DNA of 64,000 bases, from contig CAVXNJ010000002.1 in the NCBI GenBank assembly GCA_963763135.1, positions 310,001 through 374,000 on the forward strand. Reading direction: 5' to 3'. The notes beneath the pieces were generated by a model. It searched no databases and was not told where the DNA came from. It worked only from the letters and a program-made list of their open reading frames with translations. The translations under genes and the position numbers were made by a program. The DNA is from JANMZO01 sp963763135 (GTDB lineage: Bacteria > Actinomycetota > Acidimicrobiia > Acidimicrobiales > JANYDT01). This document shows positions 17,173 through 25,840 of this stretch, in pieces. The number at the start of each line of letters is the position of its first letter. Position 1 is the first letter of the stretch.

Positions 17173-17874
17173 ATGGCAATTTTGCTTATTCGCTTATATC
17201 GCCGTTCTCGTTATGCGTGGACCCTGATTGCAGGCCTCGCCATCACAGCGTCATTCGTCGCGGGCTGCTCGGTCACCGACGACGGGTATACGTTCGTGAA
17301 CAATGCCAAGGAAAACCTGTTCTTCCGCCTCCCCGACGAGTGGGGCAGATATCCGGTAAGAGCCGAGACGATCCTTGATCGCCCGGTTCCAATCACGGGG
17401 GTGAGCACCCGCTGGGCCGTGCAATTCGACGGCGCCAAGGCTCCTTCGCAGAACCACGTCGACGAGATGTTCACCAGTTCGCCCGTGGGTTTCAGCGAAT
17501 CATTCGAACTAAGCGCCGCCGGACAAGACACCGTCAACGAAAAGACGCTGCGATCGTTGGTTGTCAGCGATCTCGTTTCGGAGATGAGTGATCCCTTCGA
17601 TCTCGCCGATGAAGTGCCTGACCGGGTCGAAATCGTCAAGTACACGAGGATTCGCAACAAAGCCGGGGTGACCGGCCACAAGATCATTGTGAACGTGAAG
17701 ATCGATCCCGACGAGAGCGGGGAACTCAAATGGCTGACCATCGGTCAGAAGGTCTATTTGGACCGCAATGCCGAGAAGCTCCGTCGCCTCGTCATCCGGT
17801 GCTCATCAGAGTGCTACAGGGCCAACCAGTCAACGCTCGATACCGTGCTCGATTCGTTCTCATTCCGGCCGTGA
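17173..17874 (+). CDS. Hypothetical lipoprotein
   Basis: About 233 residues starting at MAILLIRLYRR. The signal ends in a lipobox FVAGC (Cys ~32), so the protein should be anchored outside the membrane. The mature part (LFFRLPDEWGRYPV, RRLVIRCSSECYRANQ, ending VLDSFSFRP) resembles actinobacterial secreted proteins with a PsbP-like or LpqN-like ending, but no family is certain. It lies 75 bases before an FtsH-like membrane protease whose catalytic domain faces inward; a functional pair is possible. Confidence 0.75.
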   Translation: MAILLIRLYRRSRYAWTLIAGLAITASFVAGCSVTDDGYTFVNNAKENLFFRLPDEWGRYPVRAETILDRPVPITGVSTRWAVQFDGAKAPSQNHVDEMFTSSPVGFSESFELSAAGQDTVNEKTLRSLVVSDLVSEMSDPFDLADEVPDRVEIVKYTRIRNKAGVTGHKIIVNVKIDPDESGELKWLTIGQKVYLDRNAEKLRRLVIRCSSECYRANQSTLDTVLDSFSFRP

Positions 17875-17949
17875 TTGCCGGCTTCGACGCGTGAACGCTT
17901 CAGACGACTTCGACGTACTACGAATGTGACGACCAAAGGAACCTGAAAC

Positions 17950-20520
17950 ATGGCACCGATGACACCGACGGCTCCCATCGCACCCCTTCATATGCCGCCA
18001 CCGCCGAAGGACAAAGTTCCCAAGGTGCGGCGGCCCCTGATGTTCTTTGACCGCGTCAAGGTCCTGTTGCTCATCGCCGCAATTATTGGATTCGCGTCGG
18101 CCAAGCAGGCGTCCGACATTCCAATCCTGTCGTTCTATGAGGCGTTCCGAGAACAACTTCGCGCCAAGCAATGGCTCCTGTGGCTGGCCGGTATCGAAGT
18201 CCTCCGCCAGATTCACTACCTGATCTCAAACAAGTCCAAGGGGTGGCACCACTTCTGGAGTTGGAGGGTCTTCGGCGGCTGGGACCGGTTCTGGGGCCGT
18301 CGCAACCAATGGCTCAGGTTCAGACTCGGGCGGGTCTTTCGCTCCTTGGTGTGGGGAACGATCATCGTGTTCTGGCTGGCATTCCTGTGGGATCTCCGGC
18401 CACTAGACGCGCTGGTCTCGGCACCTTCGAAGCTGTGGAACAACGCATTTTCCGCCGGTGGCGAGTTGCCGTTCATCATCAGTGTCGCGTTCACGTTGAT
18501 GTTCGGCATCGGCCAGTTCGTCGCGATCTTCTGGTTCATGTCCCGCGGCGGCGTCGATACCTATATGCCCGATGAGATCGAGACCCGCTTCGATGACGTC
18601 TGGGGGCAGGACAAGGTCCTCGACAAGGTCCGCGAGAACATCATGTTCCTCGACAACCCGGAAAAGATCGAAGAGAAGGGTGGCCACGTTCCGAGCGGCA
18701 TCCTTTTGTGGGGACCACCGGGAACCGGCAAGACACTGATCGCCAAGGCCGTGGCCGGCGAGACCGGCCGACCATATGTGTTCGTCGATCCGGGCGCATT
18801 CCAGAACATGTTCTTCGGCGTGGGCATCTTGAAGGTCAAGGGTCTGTTCAAGAAGCTTCGGAAGTTGGCGCTGCGCCATGGCGGGGTGATCGTCTTCTTC
18901 GACGAAGCCGACTCGCTCGGCAGCCGCGGCGGGACGGTGTCGGGGGCGAACGCGACAGCGGCAGCCATTCCCACAGCTCCCGCCCGCTGCAACGGCGCCC
19001 ATTACGTGAGCGAAGGCACCGCGGACTTCCTGCGCTCGGTGGAGATGCGGCAGGCGAACCATGCTGCTCCGTCCGAGGCAAACGGTTCAACGTCGCGTAT
19101 CAAGCAGATCGTCACGACGGGAATGGGTGGTGGTGGCATGGGCACGCTGCAGGCCCTGCTCACCGAGCTGTCGGGTCTGGAGAAGCCCAAAGGCTGGCTC
19201 GGCCGCAGGATTCGAGCCTTCCTCTGCATGCCGGGAAAGCGTCCGCCGAAGTACCGGATCCTCATGATGATGGCGACCAACCTCCCGGATGCCCTTGACC
19301 CGGCACTGCTTCGTCCGGGTCGCCTCGATCGGATCTACAAGGTCGACTATCCGTCGGTGGCGGGTCGTAAGCGCACATATGAGGGCTACCTCGACAAGGT
19401 TCAACATGCGATCACGCCGGAGCAGGTGGAGCGGATTTCGTTGATGTCGCCCCGGGGAACCGGTGCGCAGATCAAAGACATTGTCAATGAGTCGCTGATC
19501 GTCGCCATGAAGAACGGTCGTGACACCGTCACCTGGCCCGACCTTCTGAAGGCCAAACAGTTGAAGACGTACGGCATGGCCGACGACGTCCACTCCGTAG
19601 CGCTCGAGCGGCACGGCGTTGCGCTCCACGAAGCAAGCCACGCCGTTGCGATGAAGCTGCTGAAGAAGCAGGAGATGATCGATGTGGCCACGATCGAACC
19701 CCGTGGCGCTGTCGGAGGTTTCGTCGCCCCGGTTCCGCTCCAGGAACAGGGCTTCCCGTGGAAGAACCTCCAGGAGGATGAGATCATCACGTTCCTCGCA
19801 TCACTGGCCGGGGAGCGGCACTTCTTCGACGGTGACAACTCCGTCGGCGTCGGTGGCGACCTCGGTTCCAGCACCACACTGGCTATGGCGATGGAGGGTT
19901 ACGCGGCTATGGGTGGCACGCTCGCGTCACATTCGGTCCTGTTCGCCGTCGATGGCGACAAGACCCGGACCACGTTCAACGAGGCCGTGGAGAAGCGATT
20001 GCAGGAACTCTACGAGCGGGCCCAGAAGCTGATCGGCGACAACGAGCATCTCGTCATGGCCGTGTCGCATGCGCTCGAGCAGCACCACACGATTTCCGGC
20101 GAAGACGTCGATGCGATCTTCAACGGAACCCAGGGTCCCCTCGCGGATGGTGCGTGGTACCGGACCCACGAGTTTCGGATCGCCTACCGCCGGTACCACG
20201 AGGCCGCGCTTGAGGCTCACCGCCGCCAGAGCAAGCTCGACATGCCGCTTCCCATGCCCGGGCAGGTTGTGATTCTGAGCGCCGGCGAGGTCGCGAACCT
20301 CGGCGTCGTGGATCATTACAGCCCGGCGATCGACAACGGTCAGTCCGTCTGGGCGCCACCGAAACGGGCACTGCCCGAACCCATCTCGGACCACCAGGAA
20401 CGCGGGAACGGGACCGTCGGGAACGGGACCGTCGGGAACGGGTCCGTCGAGGCCGGATCCGCCGCGACAACGTCTGAAACCAGCAGCAACCCGTCGTCGG
20501 AGCACAACGCGAGCGAATAG
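17950..20520 (+). CDS. Divergent FtsH-like AAA+ membrane metalloprotease
   Basis: 856 residues. Hydrophobic segments near 36-50, 73-90, 132-148 and 172-196 are followed by an AAA domain: Walker A GPPGTGKT (255-262), FFGVGILKVKGLF pore region, Walker B VIVFFDEAD (313-321) and second region of homology ATNLPDALDPALLRPGRLD. The M41-type peptidase has HEASH (560-564) and a later GVGGDLGSSTTLA where FtsH has its third zinc ligand Asp. It should use ATP to unfold and degrade membrane or cytosolic proteins. Unlike FtsH it has a ~65-residue low-complexity insert after the Walker B helix, a second ~20-residue insert and a ~100-residue C-terminal tail with GNGTV repeats. AAAGGA precedes the ATG. Confidence 0.88.
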   Translation: MAPMTPTAPIAPLHMPPPPKDKVPKVRRPLMFFDRVKVLLLIAAIIGFASAKQASDIPILSFYEAFREQLRAKQWLLWLAGIEVLRQIHYLISNKSKGWHHFWSWRVFGGWDRFWGRRNQWLRFRLGRVFRSLVWGTIIVFWLAFLWDLRPLDALVSAPSKLWNNAFSAGGELPFIISVAFTLMFGIGQFVAIFWFMSRGGVDTYMPDEIETRFDDVWGQDKVLDKVRENIMFLDNPEKIEEKGGHVPSGILLWGPPGTGKTLIAKAVAGETGRPYVFVDPGAFQNMFFGVGILKVKGLFKKLRKLALRHGGVIVFFDEADSLGSRGGTVSGANATAAAIPTAPARCNGAHYVSEGTADFLRSVEMRQANHAAPSEANGSTSRIKQIVTTGMGGGGMGTLQALLTELSGLEKPKGWLGRRIRAFLCMPGKRPPKYRILMMMATNLPDALDPALLRPGRLDRIYKVDYPSVAGRKRTYEGYLDKVQHAITPEQVERISLMSPRGTGAQIKDIVNESLIVAMKNGRDTVTWPDLLKAKQLKTYGMADDVHSVALERHGVALHEASHAVAMKLLKKQEMIDVATIEPRGAVGGFVAPVPLQEQGFPWKNLQEDEIITFLASLAGERHFFDGDNSVGVGGDLGSSTTLAMAMEGYAAMGGTLASHSVLFAVDGDKTRTTFNEAVEKRLQELYERAQKLIGDNEHLVMAVSHALEQHHTISGEDVDAIFNGTQGPLADGAWYRTHEFRIAYRRYHEAALEAHRRQSKLDMPLPMPGQVVILSAGEVANLGVVDHYSPAIDNGQSVWAPPKRALPEPISDHQERGNGTVGNGTVGNGSVEAGSAATTSETSSNPSSEHNASE

Positions 20521-20682
20521 CCAGACGATCCTCCAGGTCGCCGTTCTGCTTCCCGCACAGGTGAGGTTGAACGTCCGGCGGGTGCCCCGATCCGCGCCAC
20601 CCGACACGCGGGATTCACTTTCGGTTAACGTCCCGGACACGCCGCGCCGGCGGCGAGTAATCGAATGCGAGGGGGCATTGCG

Positions 20683-22429
20683 ATGGGAACGCTGCGATGG
20701 ATCGAAGACAACCCGTACGACCCGAAGCTCGGGTTTTGGAGTCGGGCGAATGTCGGGGAGGTGCTTCCCGACCCGCCGAGTCCACTGGGTTGGGATCTCG
20801 TGTTCGACAACGGCGGCACGGTCATGGGTTGGCGCGATTGCATGGTGAAACGCCTCGGGATGGGCGACGACGAGGTTCATCCGACCCGCCCCGAGGTGTG
20901 CGGCGTCTTCGGTGGATATGCCTTCCTCGGCATCACGATGCTGCGGGTGTGGGCGGAGCGCACACCGGGCTTCACCGCCGACGCGCTCGACGCCGCCTAC
21001 TTCGCCGGGCACCCGGGAATCCCGCCCTACGTGGCGGAGCCGTGGCACGAGAACCCTGCGACGACGGCCGTCATGACCGAATGGCTCGGTTGGGTGATGG
21101 GCGACCGCAACCAGAACGAGCTCGAAGCCGACCGGATCGCGGCGCGGGAACTGCGAGCATCTCGTCCGGACCTGTCAACCCTGTCCGACGCCGAACTTCT
21201 CCAACGGGCAGTCTCGCTGCGACCGATGTTCCGCGACCTCTTCAGCCAGCACATCAACCAGTCAGGTGCCGCGTCGATCGGCCCCGGCGTTCTCGGTGCG
21301 GTGTGCGCGGCCATCGGCGACCCGACGGCCACCATGCGGTTGCTCGGCGGCGTGGGTGGCGTCGACTCCGCAGCACCATCGGCCGCCATGTGGGAGCTGT
21401 CACGAACTGTTCGGGCGAGCGATGCGCTGACCGCGTTGTTCAACACCGGTGTTGACGGACTCACCGATCGGCTCCGTTCCGACACGTCGGCGGATGCGGT
21501 CGCGTTCGTGAAGTCGCTCGACGAGTTCGTGGCTGAGTTCGGTTCCCGCGGTCCAAATGAGTGGGACATCCACTCCCACACCTGGGAGACCAAGCCCGAC
21601 CTTGTGCTAGCCGCCGTCGACCGTATGCGCTTCGCCGAAGACACCTCGGCCCCGCATCTGCATCAGGCCGACCGCGGAAGCCGAACGGCTTCGACTCGGG
21701 GCGGAGATCTCCGAAAAGCTCGCCGCTGACCCGGAGACGCAGGGCCAGTTCAACGCCGCGCTCGCATCCGCCGCCACGTTCATGGCCGGACGCGAACGTT
21801 CGAAGACCAACATCATCCGGGTGCTGCACGAAGTCCGCATGGCGGTGTGGGAGACTCGGTCGTCGTGCCGTGGCGCGCGGCGAGCTCGCTGAGCCACGCG
21901 ATATCTGCCTGCTGTTCACGGACGAGGTAGAAGCCCTGATCGCCGGGACACTGCCGGACGTACGCTCGTTGCGCAAGCCCGGCAGGCCCACCTCGACTGG
22001 CTCGGTTCCATCGAGCCACCCTTCATCGTGAGTTCGCCCCCGCCCCCGAATACGCAGTGGCCCAAGCGAGGCGACAACCGAGCGCCGGTCGGAGCGGTGG
22101 GAGACGTGTTGGCCGGGTTGGCCGGCTGTCCGGGAGTCTCCCGAGGTCGTGCCCGCGTCGTTCTCGACGCCTCCGACCCTGGTGCGCTCGAGCCCGGTGA
22201 CATCCTCGTGGCTCCGATGACCGACCCGGCGTGGACGCCGCTGTTCGTGCCGGCCGGTGGTGTTGTCGTAAACGTCGGCGCACCGCTCAGCCACGCGATC
22301 ATCGTCAGTCGCGAGCTCGGGATTCCGTGCGTCGTGTCGGTCAACGAAGCCACCGAGCGCATCCCCGATGGAGCACTAGTCGAAGTCGACGGCAACAACG
22401 GCACCGTGACTATTCTCGAACTTCCGTAA
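20683..22429 (+). pseudogene. PEP-utilizing enzyme, multiply frameshifted
   Basis: One gene of about 580 residues is spread over three frames. Frame 1 (20683 to ~21660) runs from MGTLRWIEDN through EWDIHSHTWETKPDLVLAAVDRMRFAED; frame 2 continues RPTAEAERLRLGAEISEK to MAVWE (~21850); then LGRRAVARGELAEPRDICLL in a third frame to ~21970; then AHLDWLGSIEPPF and the PEP-utilizing mobile domain (22028-22429) with GAPLSHAIIVSRELGIP, where His is the phosphorylated residue of PEP synthase-type enzymes. The first two breaks each need one base skipped; the third needs one base added. GAGGGGG before the ATG fixes the start. Either inactive or badly sequenced. Confidence 0.8.
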
Positions 22430-22480
22430 TGCCAGCGTTCCCGTTGGGCGCCGTGTAGGTCGGACCGGTATCGTCCCGTC

Positions 22481-23350
22481 ATGCACAGTGCGCCCGACGT
22501 TGAACGTCATCCGTGGAATGCCGACTTCACCTGGACTGATCATTCGGGGCCGTTTCGCCTAGTGACCGAAGCGCAAGCCAGGCAGTTTGATGAACTCGGG
22601 TTCGTCGTGCTCGAAGATATGTTCACGTACGATGAACTTGCTCCCGTGATCGCCGCGATCGATGAGCTCGAAGCCGAGACCGACCGGCTCCTCGCGCAGC
22701 GCGAGAACGGAAGGTTTTCGATTGCCGAACATGGAGCGATCACCTTCACGTTGTTTCCGGTGACGAAGAAGGTTGCGGCGCGAACGTTCTGCGCGCATAG
22801 GGTCTTTGCCGACATCTGTCACGATCTTGTCGGTCCGGACGTGCGGCTCTACCACGATCAGGCCGTATACAAGAAGCCCGAGAAGCCGCGTCGGTTCCCG
22901 TGGCACCAGGACAACGGCTACACCTTCATCGAACCCCAGCAGTACCTAACCTGCTGGGTCGCCCTCACCGATGCTACCGAGGAGAACGGTTGCCCACAGG
23001 TCGTTCCCGGCCTGCACCGGATGGGCACGCTGCAGCACCGCTACAACGATCCGCTCGGGTGGGAGATCTTCGAAGAGCATCCGGACGCCGTCGCCGCCCC
23101 GGTGCGAAAGGGCGGGATCGTCGTCTTCTCATCGCTGTCGCCCCATCTCACCGGACCCAACACGACCGACGCCGTTCGCAAGGCATACATCCTGCAGTAC
23201 GCGCCTGATGGGGCCCGAGTTCGGCGAGCTGACGGTACGGCCGCCTCGGCCGCCGTGGGGGCCGGCGCTATCGAGTTGGCTAACGACCCGCTTCGGCAGT
23301 TCCCGTTGCTCGCGAACGGCGAGCCCGTGGCACCGCCACCGCTTGAGTAG
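22481..23350 (+). CDS. Phytanoyl-CoA dioxygenase family protein (PhyH)
   Basis: 289 residues. Motifs of the family: ELGFVVLEDMFTYDEL at the N-terminus, iron-binding WHQDNGY (HxD) and a distal His in LSPHLTGPN followed by RKAYILQY. It should be a non-haem Fe(II)/2-oxoglutarate oxygenase acting on an unknown lipid-like or natural-product substrate. A TATCGT box ends six bases before the ATG, so the mRNA is probably leaderless. It is distinct in sequence from the PhyH protein near 13 kb. An LLM oxidoreductase follows 163 bases later, the same PhyH-LLM pairing as at 12-13 kb. Confidence 0.9.
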   Translation: MHSAPDVERHPWNADFTWTDHSGPFRLVTEAQARQFDELGFVVLEDMFTYDELAPVIAAIDELEAETDRLLAQRENGRFSIAEHGAITFTLFPVTKKVAARTFCAHRVFADICHDLVGPDVRLYHDQAVYKKPEKPRRFPWHQDNGYTFIEPQQYLTCWVALTDATEENGCPQVVPGLHRMGTLQHRYNDPLGWEIFEEHPDAVAAPVRKGGIVVFSSLSPHLTGPNTTDAVRKAYILQYAPDGARVRRADGTAASAAVGAGAIELANDPLRQFPLLANGEPVAPPPLE

Positions 23351-23513
23351 GCGCCGAGCCACGACGACGATCGTGCCCACCGTGTCACATCGTGCTCACC
23401 GTGACGACTTCTGGCACCGGTGTGACACGCTGGCACCGATCGTGCACACACTCCGGGGCCCGAGGTTCCGACGCGATTGCATCTTCGACGCGGTGCGTCG
23501 CTACCCTGCGAGC

Positions 23514-24521
23514 ATGCGAATCGATTCGGGCATTTCCGGCAGACTTTCCACCGCGGGCGAAGAGGCCGCCGCCCTCGAGGCGAAGGGGTACGACGCGGTC
23601 TACACCGCAGAAACCTCGCACGACCCGTTCTTTCCCCTGTTGCTCGCCGCGCAGGCCACGGAGCGGGTGGAGCTGATGACGAGCATCGCGGTCGCGTTTG
23701 CCCGGAACCCGATGATCACAGCGGTGACCGCGAACGACCTGCAGCTCGCGTCGAAGGGTCGCTTCATCCTTGGGCTCGGTAGCCAGATCAAGCCGCACAT
23801 CGAGAAGCGTTTCTCGATGCAGTGGTCCGGCAAGCCGGCGAGCCAGATGCGCGAGTTCATCCTCGCCATGCGGGCGATCTGGGCGTCGTGGAACGAGAAG
23901 ACGAAGCTCGAATTCCGCGGCGAGTACTACAAGCACACGCTGATGACGCCGTTCTTCGATCCGGGCCCCAACCCCTACGGTCCCCCGAAGGTCTTCCTCG
24001 CCGGTGTCGGCAAGGGCATGACCGAAGTCGCGGGTGAAACGTGCGATGGGTTCCTCGCCCACCCCTTCACCACCGAGCGTTACCTGCGTGAGGTCACCAT
24101 GCCGGCATTGGAGTCGGGCATGGAGAAGGGCGGCCGCACCCGCGCCGGCCTCGAGATCGGTGTCACCGCGATGGTGGTCAGCGGCAACAACGAGGAGCAG
24201 ACGCAAGCCGCGAAGAACGTGATCCTCAGCCAGATCGGTTTCTACGGATCGACACCCGCGTACCGACCCGTCCTGGAACTCCACGGTTGGGGCGATCTGC
24301 AGACCGAGTTGAACAGCATGTCGAAGCAGGGCCGCTGGGCCGACATGAACGCGATCATCGGCGACGACGTGTTGCATGCGTTCGCCATCGTCGCCGAACC
24401 AGGAGACGTGGCCGCCCAGATCCGTGGCCGCTACGGCGACCTGGCCAACCGTATGAGCCTCTACTTCGGCCTAGCCCCCGACGTGGCTGAGCAGATTTCG
24501 ACGGACCTGAAGAAGGGCTGA
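23514..24521 (+). CDS. LLM class F420-dependent oxidoreductase
   Basis: 335 residues, luciferase-like TIM barrel. Starts MRIDSGISGRLSTAGEEA and contains GYDAVYTAETSHDPFFPLLLAAQ, IAVAFARNPM, GRFILGLGSQIKPHIEKRF, KVFLAGVGKGM and GDVAAQIRGRYGDL, typical of the TIGR03617-like F420 subfamily in Actinobacteria. A TACCCT box ends six bases before the ATG, supporting this start over the long open frame running back into the PhyH gene. It would carry out F420-linked hydride transfer; substrate unknown. Confidence 0.9.
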   Translation: MRIDSGISGRLSTAGEEAAALEAKGYDAVYTAETSHDPFFPLLLAAQATERVELMTSIAVAFARNPMITAVTANDLQLASKGRFILGLGSQIKPHIEKRFSMQWSGKPASQMREFILAMRAIWASWNEKTKLEFRGEYYKHTLMTPFFDPGPNPYGPPKVFLAGVGKGMTEVAGETCDGFLAHPFTTERYLREVTMPALESGMEKGGRTRAGLEIGVTAMVVSGNNEEQTQAAKNVILSQIGFYGSTPAYRPVLELHGWGDLQTELNSMSKQGRWADMNAIIGDDVLHAFAIVAEPGDVAAQIRGRYGDLANRMSLYFGLAPDVAEQISTDLKKG

Positions 24522-24531
24522 GCCTTCGCCG

Positions 24532-24813
24532 TCAGGCGACGGTGACCGTCGCGGCCGCGTCGGTGACAACGACGAGTTCGAAACTCGCGTCGAAGAACCC
24601 CCGCTTCACGGTCATGCCGTCGACCAGGGGCCGCACCTGCCGTTGCGATGCGAGAAAAAACGGAAGAGGTCCGTTGCGCACTTCCACCGTGCCAGTGACG
24701 GGAGCACCGCCAATTGCCTCGACGCGCAGAACGAAGGTCGACAATCGCCCGCGGGCCGCGATGTTTCGGATGAACGTGTGGCGTACTCCGGGCTGGCATT
24801 GATGACTGCGCAC
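24532..24813 (-). CDS. Hypothetical 93-residue protein
   Basis: Minus-strand frame with a protein-like pattern of alternating hydrophobic residues (TFVLRVEAIGGAPVTGTVEVRNG, FFDASFELVVVTDAAATVTVA), suggesting a small beta-sandwich. No signal peptide, no family recognised. It ends 10 bases from the stop of the convergent LLM gene. An opposite-strand frame covers the same stretch but is Arg/Thr-rich and looks like a shadow. Confidence 0.5.
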   Translation of the reverse strand: MRSHQCQPGVRHTFIRNIAARGRLSTFVLRVEAIGGAPVTGTVEVRNGPLPFFLASQRQVRPLVDGMTVKRGFFDASFELVVVTDAAATVTVA

Positions 24814-24851
24814 CGCGAAAGCTTACGGCGGCGTGCCCAGTCAGGTGCCGG

Positions 24852-24930
24852 GGTGTGTGCGTGGGCTTAGGCCGGGGCTAAGGAAACGCACACACTCCAA
24901 CGCAACGGCGCCGCGCGGGCTACCAACGCA
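24852..24930. repeat. GTGTGTGCG palindrome, left copy
   Basis: GTGTGTGCGT and ACGCACACAC flank TTAG GCCGGGG CTAA, a hairpin of about 43 bases; the following 35 bases (ACTCC, CGC, GGCGCCGC, ACCAACGCAC) also recur after the right copy at 25759. The two copies bracket a ~0.9-kb segment. The stretch from here to the lipoprotein gene otherwise holds only a gene remnant. Confidence 0.8.
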
Positions 24931-25092
24931 CCGCTGCTTGAGCTTCCGCTGGGTGTCGAGCCAATCGCTGACGGAATTGAGATCGACGAGGCCAGTTCGT
25001 TCGTAGCGACCGAACTGGAAGTGATCGAACTTGGCGATTTTGTACGTGTACGTATTAACGAGTTCGGTGGAGGACTCGGCTTGGGCGGATAG
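24871..25092 (+). pseudogene. 5'-truncated coding remnant
   Basis: A plus-strand frame without any usual start codon runs from within the palindrome to a TAG and reads like real protein from about 24919: PLLELPLGVEPIADGIEID, FVATELEVIELGDFVRVRI, ending GGGLGLGG. Its balanced composition and alternating hydrophobics contrast with the Ser/Arg-rich opposite strand. I take it as the 3' end of a gene whose front was lost at the repeat; family unknown. Confidence 0.4.
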
Positions 25093-25129
25093 ACCGCAAG
25101 GTCGACAAACGCCCTGGCTGTGTTCTGCG

Positions 25130-25708
25130 TTAGTGGGGGATGGTCGAGAGATCCTTTACAAGAACGCTGCGTCGTTCGGAACGCGCCTTCAGGTATGCGG
25201 TTTGACACTCATCGAAAGCTTTGTGAATCGGTGCAAGCTCGCCCGCCAGATGTTTCAAAGCTGCTCGATCTTCAGCGAGAAATGCCTTAGTAATCGCTCG
25301 CTGAATCGTTGAGCCAGCGTCTAGCTGTTCTCGATCTTTTACTTGCGAAATGCAATCCATCATCGAACGTGAGAGATCTTGAAGCTGCGTACTGGAATCC
25401 AACGCAACACTTAGTGCATTGCTGACAGCCATCAGTTCGGTGAAGCCGGGTCTGCGCCACGCGCTGCATGCAGGGGCTTCTGGGAACTCAACGTGGTCCA
25501 ACTGGGCGAGTGCCAATAGCGCTTCGTTCGTTGGAGCGGTAGGTGGCGCGAACGGACAAAACGGAAACGGATTTACCGTTGTGGTTGGCCCGGCGATGGA
25601 ATTGATCGGTTCAATGCTGCTGGACTTCGTACAGCCGCCCAAACCAAGAACCGCCACGAACATAAGCGTGTATCCGCCACGAATCAGTTTCCTCATATGA
25701 GGTGCCAT
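25130..25708 (-). CDS. Hypothetical lipoprotein
   Basis: About 190 residues. MRKLIRGGYTLMFVAVLGLGGC is a lipoprotein signal with lipobox LGGC; the Cys is followed by a Ser/Thr/Pro-rich stretch and a helical domain (LSVALDSSTQLQDLSRSMMDC, AFLAEDRAALKHLAGELAP) with several Cys. No family recognised. Either Met1 or Met5 could start it. Base composition is visibly less GC-rich than in neighbouring genes, and the gene lies between the two GTGTGTGCG palindromes, so it may be a transferred insert. Confidence 0.72.
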   Translation of the reverse strand: MAPHMRKLIRGGYTLMFVAVLGLGGCTKSSSIEPINSIAGPTTTVNPFPFCPFAPPTAPTNEALLALAQLDHVEFPEAPACSAWRRPGFTELMAVSNALSVALDSSTQLQDLSRSMMDCISQVKDREQLDAGSTIQRAITKAFLAEDRAALKHLAGELAPIHKAFDECQTAYLKARSERRSVLVKDLSTIPH

Positions 25709-25758
25709 TGTTGTCGACCCGAGGGCGCGGCGATGGCCCTTGGGCTTTCAGAGCGGGG

Positions 25759-25840
25759 AGTGTGTGCGTTTCCTTAGGCCGGGGCTAAGCAGATGCACAC
25801 TCCTAGCGCTGGCGCCGCCCCCTCACCAACGCACGGGTAC
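25759..25840. repeat. GTGTGTGCG palindrome, right copy
   Basis: GTGTGTGCGTTTCCTTAGGC followed by GGGGCTAAGCAGATGCACAC repeats the left copy at 24852, with its left arm matching the inverted right arm of that copy. The similarity runs into the last codons of the P450 gene: both copies hold a minus-strand V-R-W-stop. Confidence 0.8.

Noticed and set aside
25043..25061. TetR operator candidate (GTACGTGTACGTATTAACG)
   Set aside because: Resembles the GTACG half-sites but lies within the coding remnant and not before any gene.
24867..25208. Minus-strand 113-residue frame in the low-GC islet
   Set aside because: Ser/Pro/Arg-rich and crosses the palindrome; the plus-strand remnant in the same region is more protein-like.
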